This document shows positions 6,031-10,607 of a DNA stretch of 10,607 bases, one piece after another. The stretch lies in assembly GCA_002448975.1 (NCBI GenBank), contig DKBO01000157.1, positions 1 to 10,607 of the forward strand. The letters are read 5' to 3'. Positions within the stretch are counted from its first letter, which is position 1. Each line of letters begins with the position of its first letter. Origin of the DNA: Nitrospiraceae bacterium UBA6898 (GTDB lineage Bacteria; Nitrospirota; Thermodesulfovibrionia; Thermodesulfovibrionales; UBA6898). The translations under genes and the position numbers were made by a program. The notes below the pieces were generated by a model, which was not told the origin of the DNA, ran no database searches, and was given only the letters and a program-made list of their open reading frames with translations.

Positions 6031-6062
6031 AATATATGCAAAACAAATAGATAGAGGTAAGA

Positions 6063-7004
6063 ATGTCGTTACGTCCGGGGGGATTAGCTTTTATTGTTGT
6101 CACGCTGTTGGTTGTTCTGATCTCATTGCCTGTGCAGGGTCTGGCAGCTGAGAACACCATAGGGGTGATCATGACCGGTGATATTCCCTATTATCAGGAC
6201 CTCCATAAAGCCTTCATGGCAAGACTCGGACAGAGCGGACCTCTGTCAAAGACCGAGGTCATTCTGCAGAAGCCGTACCCCGATGACATCTCACTGAGCA
6301 ACGCTGCGCGGAAGCTTATCGCCATGGATGTTGACGCAATCGTGGCCTATGGAGCTCCTGCTGCCATTGCCGTAGTCAAGGAAAGGACAAAGATTCCGCT
6401 GGTGTATGCCGCTGTTTATGAGCCGCTCATGCCGGAAGTGAAGGCGCGCAATAGCACGGGAGTTTATGTAAGACTCTCCATATCCAGCCTGTTGCGCTAT
6501 CTCCGCTCATTGAATCAGATCAACACCCTTGGCGTTGTCTACAGCTCGCATGAGGAAGACTCTGTTTATCAGTTCAGCGAATTAACTAAACTTGCAACTC
6601 AGTATGGGATGAAAATCGACGGTATCAACCTCAAGCGATACCAGGATGCAGAAGCAAAGTTTGCAGGCAGGAAGATGGATGCCGTCCTTCTTACCGGAAG
6701 CTCCGTAGCACATATGGCCATGGGCCAGGTCATCGAATACGCAAGGGAGAAGAAAATACCTTATGCATCATTTTTCCTCTGCACGGACGGACATGCGATC
6801 GTTTCACTGGCTGCAAGTCCGAACTCGCAAGGGGAAAAGATCGCGGAAAAGGTGCAGAAGATTCTTGACGGTGTTCCGCCCGACAAGATCAGATCCGAAG
6901 CAGCGAGTAATATAGAGCTTATCTTCAACATGAAGGAGGCTACTGCCCTGGGCATGAAACTCTCGATGGAACTGGTAACCGAGGCGACGAGGCTCATAAA
7001 GTGA
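6063..7004 (+). CDS. ABC_sub_bind family periplasmic solute-binding protein
   Basis: This 313-residue exported protein belongs to the ABC transporter substrate-binding group typified by TrpX (ABC_sub_bind). The signal peptide spans 1-28 (long hydrophobic FIVVTLLVVLISLPVQGLA, cleavage before AEN). The mature chain starts IGVIMTGDIPYYQDLHKAF and shows the two-lobed, periplasmic-binding type I pattern: ARKLIAMDVDAIVAYGAPA (first lobe), KIPLVYAAVYEP, TGVYVRLSISSLLRYLRSL, LGVVYSSHEEDS (second lobe), MDAVLLTGSSVAHMAM and GQVIEYAREKKIPYASFF. Relatives bind small organic ligands, often aromatic amino acids, but the ligand cannot be read here. No permease or ATPase gene adjoins it; it is instead joined by a 4-nt overlap (GTGA) to a second binding-protein gene and then a sensor kinase. 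A sensory role is thus more likely than import. ATG at 6063 follows GAGGT by 4 bases. Confidence 0.88.
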   Translation: MSLRPGGLAFIVVTLLVVLISLPVQGLAAENTIGVIMTGDIPYYQDLHKAFMARLGQSGPLSKTEVILQKPYPDDISLSNAARKLIAMDVDAIVAYGAPAAIAVVKERTKIPLVYAAVYEPLMPEVKARNSTGVYVRLSISSLLRYLRSLNQINTLGVVYSSHEEDSVYQFSELTKLATQYGMKIDGINLKRYQDAEAKFAGRKMDAVLLTGSSVAHMAMGQVIEYAREKKIPYASFFLCTDGHAIVSLAASPNSQGEKIAEKVQKILDGVPPDKIRSEAASNIELIFNMKEATALGMKLSMELVTEATRLIK

Positions 7005-7885
7005 AGATGCGTTACGGCATAACGCTTCTCCTTGCCGTAACCGTTCTTATGGCATGGCCGGTAAAGGCACATTGCGAGAACGAGATCCTTATCGGACTGA
7101 TCCCTGAGGAAAATATTTTCAATCAGATGGACCGGTACCGGCCGCTTGCAGCCTATCTCTCAAAGAAGATCGAAACACCAGTGCGGTTTACCATTCTCAG
7201 CAGGTATGGTGATGTGATGGACAGGTTCGTCTCGCGGAAGATGGATGGAGCATTCTTCGGCGTTTTCACCGGGGTACTCGCCATGGAAAAAATTGACGCA
7301 GTGCCGGTCGCCAGGGCGGTAAATCTGGACGGATCGTCAACGGTACAGAGTTATATCTTTGTGCGAAATAACAGCGGCATCCGTGATGTTGAAGGCATGA
7401 AAGGCAAACGTATAACTTTTGTAGACCGTGCCACGGTTACCGGATATCTTTACGCGCTTTCCTATCTCAAGGAGTTCGGTGTATCTGACCCGGAATCATA
7501 CTTCATGGAGGTTTCCTTTACCGGCAGTCATGGTTCGACGATCTATGCCGTTCTCGACGGCAGGGCTGATGTCGGGACCGTAAAAAGCAAGATTTATCAG
7601 CTGTTGGTCGCGAAGGACTCGACCATAAAGGAAGAGCTTATGATCATTGCCAGATCGCAGGAATTTCCCGATACCACACTCTTTCTGAGAAAGGACATTC
7701 CCGAGACCCTTCTGTCACGGATAAAGGCTGCCCTTTTCAACATGGAGAAGGACCCCGAAGGGATAACGGTCCTCAAAAAGCTCGAGGCACAAAAGTTTAT
7801 TGAGGCCAAGAAGAAAGACTTTGCATCCTTCTATGATGTGGCCCGTAAAGCAGGAATAACCGTGAAGACATATAAATATAAATGA
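7001..7885 (+). CDS. PhnD-like periplasmic solute-binding protein
   Basis: This 294-residue exported protein is of the phosphate/phosphonate-binding PhnD-like group (periplasmic-binding type II fold). GTG at 7001 is the preferred start: it overlaps the previous TGA and lies 8 bases after GAGG (6989-6992); ATG at 7007 is the alternative and would drop two residues. The signal peptide is about 1-23 (ITLLLAVTVLMAWPVKA). Hallmarks are ILIGLIPEENIFNQMDRYRP, PLAAYLSKKIETPVRFTI, the D/G-rich ligand loop SRKMDGAFFGVFTGVLA, IRDVEGMKGKRITFVDRAT, and the typical SFTGSHGSTIYAVLDGRADV followed by GTVKSKIYQLL. The family binds oxyanion or phosphonate ligands in its best-known members, but many kinase-linked copies have unknown ligands. 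It overlaps the downstream kinase by 4 nt (ATGA). Family assignment is solid; phosphonate transport is not implied, because no permease or ATPase is present. Confidence 0.9.
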   Translation: MKMRYGITLLLAVTVLMAWPVKAHCENEILIGLIPEENIFNQMDRYRPLAAYLSKKIETPVRFTILSRYGDVMDRFVSRKMDGAFFGVFTGVLAMEKIDAVPVARAVNLDGSSTVQSYIFVRNNSGIRDVEGMKGKRITFVDRATVTGYLYALSYLKEFGVSDPESYFMEVSFTGSHGSTIYAVLDGRADVGTVKSKIYQLLVAKDSTIKEELMIIARSQEFPDTTLFLRKDIPETLLSRIKAALFNMEKDPEGITVLKKLEAQKFIEAKKKDFASFYDVARKAGITVKTYKYK

Positions 7886-9855
7886 GAAAACGGCTAATAT
7901 ATTCCCTATCTCTGCTCTTTCTGCTTTTTTCCCTGGGAGCGGGCATTACCATGCTCTATACCTACCGGATAACCGGCGACCTTGAGTCGGTCATCACCCT
8001 GCACAGGATTGAGATCATCAGACAGAACTTTGTGATTAACATCCAGACCGTTCAGTCCAACCTTTATGCTACCGGTACCATTTTTGGCAAGGAACTGGAT
8101 GCTATTGTGGATAACGTCTCTGCCATGGACGCATCGGTCAAGAATTGCCTAAGCTGTCATCACAACGAGGAAATGACCGACAGACTGGTTAAGGTCAATG
8201 AAATGGTGGAGCAATACAAGGAAGCAATCAGTTATCTGGTCACCAGTACGGCCAATGAACAGAGGATCGAACGTCTTAAAATGGTTGCAGTCAGCATCGG
8301 CGACTCACTCCTCGGACGGACGCAGGAAATGGCAGCGATCGCCGACAATGTGCTAAGGCGGCGGACCATCGAGGCAGTCAGGGCAATCAACCAGACCCGG
8401 CTCATTCTTATCATTACCCTCGTCGGGTCATTTATGCTTGCCCTTGGCATTGCGGTGATCCTTACCCGGCAGATCACCCGTCCGGTCATTGAGCTGGTGA
8501 ACGCTGCCCGCATGCTAGCAGCAGGAAAACTCGGGTATAAGACGGAGTATCATGATGATACCGAATTCGGCGAAGTAGCGGAAAGCTTTAATGCCATGAG
8601 CACCGCCCTTCAGGCAGAACATGACAAGACGAACCGCTATATCGATCAGCTGTCCGGCCTTTATAAGGTTACGCTTGATTTTTACGATATCGTTGAGATG
8701 GATCAGGCGTTTCAGGATACCTGCCTGAGTATCGCCGATATCCTGAAGGTGAAGCAGGTGATCCTGTTCCTTTATGACGATGCCCGGAAAGCCTTTGTTC
8801 CCAGTACGGCAGCCTTTACCCTGACGGTGGACTATCGGGATACCATGCACTATTCCCTTGAGAAGATGGTCGAGCTGTACCAGGTCTCCGGCGGGCTGCC
8901 GATCGTGATCAATGAGTATGCGAACGCGGGCGGTTACGAATTCCTCGTCCCTGACCCGCAGAGGGAAAAAAATATGATGGCTGCATGGCTTCTCACCAAA
9001 GAGAAGATGCTGGGCGTGCTCCGTGTCTCTAACAAGGAAGGAGACTTCGGTGAAGAGGACGCAAAGATCCTGATCATCCTGGCAAACCATATGGCGGTTG
9101 CCATGGAGAACGCAGAACTCTATCGCAACCTGCAGGAAAAGATGGAAGAGCTTCGGAAGACACAGGAACAACTGATACAGTCCGCGAAGCTCGCTGCGAT
9201 AGGAGAGCTCGCTTCCAATGTGGCGCATGAAATCAACAACCCGCTTACCAGTATCATCGGATTCACTGAGCTCGCGAGGGAAGATGATGACAAGGAAATG
9301 ATCGGAAACAGCCTTGACATTATCGAAAAAGAGGCACTCCGCGCACGCGAAATCGTAAGGCAGCTGCTCGGGTTTGCCCGGAAGAAACCGCTTCAGCTTA
9401 CCGAGGTGAAGATCAACGACGTGCTCAAGGATGTCGTTGTCTTATCTTCTGCACAGGCACGGATGTCCAAGGTCAAGATATCGGAGGAATACGAAGATGT
9501 CCCCATAACCATCGGTGACGTTGACCAGCTGAAACAGGTATTCCTGAATATTATTACGAATGCTGTCCAGGCCATGCCCCATGGAGGGATCCTCACGATA
9601 AAGACCGCGATGGTCGGCGACTTTATTTTCGTGAGTATTGCTGATACCGGTCAGGGCATACCACCGGAGTTCAGACAGCGCATATTCGAACCGTTCTTCT
9701 CTACCAAGAAGGACAGCGGTACGGGCCTCGGTCTCTCGATCAGCTACCGCATCATCCAGGACCACGGTGGAAGGATTGACGTGGAGAGTCAAGAAGGCAA
9801 GGGCACGACATTCATTGTTCGTCTTCCCATCAAGGTCGCGGTCGGGACCGTATGA
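7882..9855 (+). CDS. Membrane histidine kinase with periplasmic CxxCH (c-haem-like) sensor, HAMP and GAF
   Basis: This 657-residue sensor histidine kinase is the third gene of the operon, starting at an ATGA overlap. Domain order: transmembrane helix 1 (about 5-28); periplasmic helical domain (30-172) with Cys89-Leu-Ser-Cys92-His93, a canonical c-type haem motif, followed by a second histidine (His94); transmembrane helix 2 (173-195); HAMP (196-248) with the NAARMLAAGKLGY signature; coiled linker; GAF-like domain (about 260-412); coiled coil (412-435); HisKA with phospho-acceptor His449 in ASNVAHEINNPL; HATPase with N-box NIITNAVQAM (556-565), DTGQGIP (588-594), FEPFFSTK (602-609) and GTGLGLSI (613-620). 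All catalytic boxes look intact. There is no receiver domain, and no response regulator gene is visible nearby. The periplasmic domain resembles a four-helix bundle of the 4HB type with a haem site added. It may sense redox state or a gas through haem, and binding-protein occupancy through contact. Confidence 0.93.
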   Translation: MRKRLIYSLSLLFLLFSLGAGITMLYTYRITGDLESVITLHRIEIIRQNFVINIQTVQSNLYATGTIFGKELDAIVDNVSAMDASVKNCLSCHHNEEMTDRLVKVNEMVEQYKEAISYLVTSTANEQRIERLKMVAVSIGDSLLGRTQEMAAIADNVLRRRTIEAVRAINQTRLILIITLVGSFMLALGIAVILTRQITRPVIELVNAARMLAAGKLGYKTEYHDDTEFGEVAESFNAMSTALQAEHDKTNRYIDQLSGLYKVTLDFYDIVEMDQAFQDTCLSIADILKVKQVILFLYDDARKAFVPSTAAFTLTVDYRDTMHYSLEKMVELYQVSGGLPIVINEYANAGGYEFLVPDPQREKNMMAAWLLTKEKMLGVLRVSNKEGDFGEEDAKILIILANHMAVAMENAELYRNLQEKMEELRKTQEQLIQSAKLAAIGELASNVAHEINNPLTSIIGFTELAREDDDKEMIGNSLDIIEKEALRAREIVRQLLGFARKKPLQLTEVKINDVLKDVVVLSSAQARMSKVKISEEYEDVPITIGDVDQLKQVFLNIITNAVQAMPHGGILTIKTAMVGDFIFVSIADTGQGIPPEFRQRIFEPFFSTKKDSGTGLGLSISYRIIQDHGGRIDVESQEGKGTTFIVRLPIKVAVGTV

Positions 9856-9871
9856 TGCCGGTTGCGGAGCG

Positions 9872-10607
9872 GTGGCGAAGCAAACAGCAGAATCCAGGGT
9901 TTATGTCCGAAGCGTATCCTATGCGTATAAAGAACTGAAGCAGGTAATGTTTGGGCTCCTGAGCTTACTCGATCAGGGGCGGATACAGCAGCAGAGCCGT
10001 GTTCTCATAAAGCCGAATTTCCTCGCTCCCGCACCCCCTGAGAGGGCAATGATCACCCACCCCTTGGTCATCAGGGCGGCAGTGGAGTATGTCCATGAAA
10101 AGGGTGCCCTTCCGCAGGTATCCGACAGCCCTGCCATGGGGACCTTCGAGCGGGTAATGCGCGAAGGCGGCATCGACCGTGCCCTGAGGGATGTCCCGGT
10201 AGATTGCAGGCCGTTTCAGGATTCCCACATGGTCGACATCGGCCCTCCGTTCAACAGGATAGAGATAGCTGCAGATGCCATGGATGCCGACGTGATCATC
10301 AACCTGCCCAAACTGAAGACCCACACCCAGATGCTGCTCACCCTTGGCGTTAAAAACATGTTCGGCTGTATTGTCGGCCTGCGCAAGCCCGAGTGGCATT
10401 TCAGGACAGGCATTGACCGGGAGAGATTTGCAGAGCTTCTGGTCAGGATTTGCACAGTCATGAGACCCGCTATCACGGTCCTTGACGGTGTCCTTGCGAT
10501 GGAGGGACAGGGACCGGGAAAGGGCGGCATGCCGCGAGAACTGGGAGTTGTCATGGCTGCGAACGACGCCTTTGCGGTCGATGCCGCAGTCTGCAGGATG
10601 CTCGGCA
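9872..10607 (+). CDS. DUF362 domain protein (5' part, runs off the right edge)
   Basis: This frame is open to the window end (245 codons). Recognisable DUF362 blocks are SRVYVRSVSYAYKELK, QSRVLIKPNFLAPAPPERAM, ITHPLVIRAAVEYV, GALPQVSDSPAMGTFERVM, DADVIINLPKLKTHTQMLLT, LGVKNMFGCIVGLRKPEWHF and GQGPGKGGMPRELG with the DAFAVDAAVC stretch. The family is widespread in anaerobes and often carries a C-terminal ferredoxin-like cluster domain, which would lie beyond the window; its biochemical role is unsettled. The only in-frame initiator of fitting length is GTG at 9872, 16 bases after the kinase stop, with GGAG (9866-9869) unusually close. Coupled translation from the kinase gene is therefore probable. 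The start is uncertain; the family call is firm. Whether it acts with the sensor is unknown. Confidence 0.85.
   Translation, partial: MAKQTAESRVYVRSVSYAYKELKQVMFGLLSLLDQGRIQQQSRVLIKPNFLAPAPPERAMITHPLVIRAAVEYVHEKGALPQVSDSPAMGTFERVMREGGIDRALRDVPVDCRPFQDSHMVDIGPPFNRIEIAADAMDADVIINLPKLKTHTQMLLTLGVKNMFGCIVGLRKPEWHFRTGIDRERFAELLVRICTVMRPAITVLDGVLAMEGQGPGKGGMPRELGVVMAANDAFAVDAAVCRMLG

Larger units (their letters stand above)
5706..6062. other. Divergent intergenic control region
   Basis: This stretch separates the minus-strand aminotransferase operon from the plus-strand sensor operon. I find no convincing gene in it: the open frames within are short, lack ribosome sites and have unnatural composition. 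It holds a hairpin (5799-5830) and, at the right end, an AT-rich promoter with a 10-bp direct repeat. It matches no riboswitch class I can recall in detail. Confidence 0.6.

Noticed and set aside
5706..6062. Riboswitch (cyclic di-GMP, cobalamin or similar) ahead of the sensor operon
   Set aside because: No conserved core elements of these classes could be recognised, and the predicted leader of about 32 bases is too short to hold one.
8515..9228. 237-codon minus-strand frame inside the kinase gene
   Set aside because: Long only because of codon bias of the kinase; the plus strand encodes continuous GAF and HisKA motifs.
9965..10399. 144-codon minus-strand frame at the right end
   Set aside because: Antisense to a clear DUF362 reading frame with several family blocks on the plus strand.
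1..10607. CRISPR array, tRNA, rRNA or insertion sequence
   Set aside because: No regularly spaced repeats, tRNA-like cloverleaf, ribosomal sequence or transposase reading frame was seen.

Overview
The window is chromosomal DNA of roughly balanced G+C from a Gram-negative bacterium. Signal peptides, a lipobox lipoprotein, periplasmic binding proteins and a probable c-type haem site all point to a diderm. Shine-Dalgarno (SD) sites are strong (AAGGAGGA, AAGGAGGT, AGGAGG), and several promoters have a TATAAT -10, two of them with an extended TGn. The mix of a DUF362 protein, a CxxCH-bearing sensor kinase, a Gly-zipper lipoprotein and a Ste24-type protease fits an anaerobic or respiratory lineage such as Nitrospirota or Desulfobacterota. 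That placement is an inference from gene content, not something a marker gene in the window proves.

Layout, left to right. Bases 1-252 are the tail of an amino-acid-type ABC transporter ATPase. Two genes of unknown function follow: a doubtful exported protein (399-845) and a well-initiated 146-residue protein (866-1306) that ends at a 16-bp perfect hairpin. A separate promoter with a palindrome at its start point drives an M48 (Ste24/CAAX-type) membrane metalloprotease (1425-2666). Convergent to it is a two-gene minus-strand envelope operon: a Tyr/Gly-rich secreted protein (3785-3339) and a Gly-zipper lipoprotein (3334-2801), with its own TTGACA-17-TAGCAT promoter.

A second minus-strand operon runs 5670-4035: a 59-residue protein, an 83-residue protein starting with TTG immediately after the first gene's stop, and a PLP-dependent fold-type I aminotransferase related to LysN/KAT II. 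Its promoter diverges from that of the plus-strand operon across a 392-bp gap that contains a hairpin and an AT-rich direct repeat.

The most interesting part is the plus-strand operon from 6063. Two exported solute-binding proteins of unrelated families (ABC_sub_bind and PhnD-like) and a 657-residue histidine kinase are joined by 4-nt overlaps. The kinase has a periplasmic helical domain with one CxxCH motif, then HAMP, GAF, HisKA and HATPase domains. No permease, ATPase or response regulator is visible in this operon. The simplest reading is a three-part envelope sensor, not a transporter: two binding proteins reporting ligands to a kinase that may also carry a c-type haem. A DUF362 protein (9872 to the window end) follows closely and may be co-transcribed.
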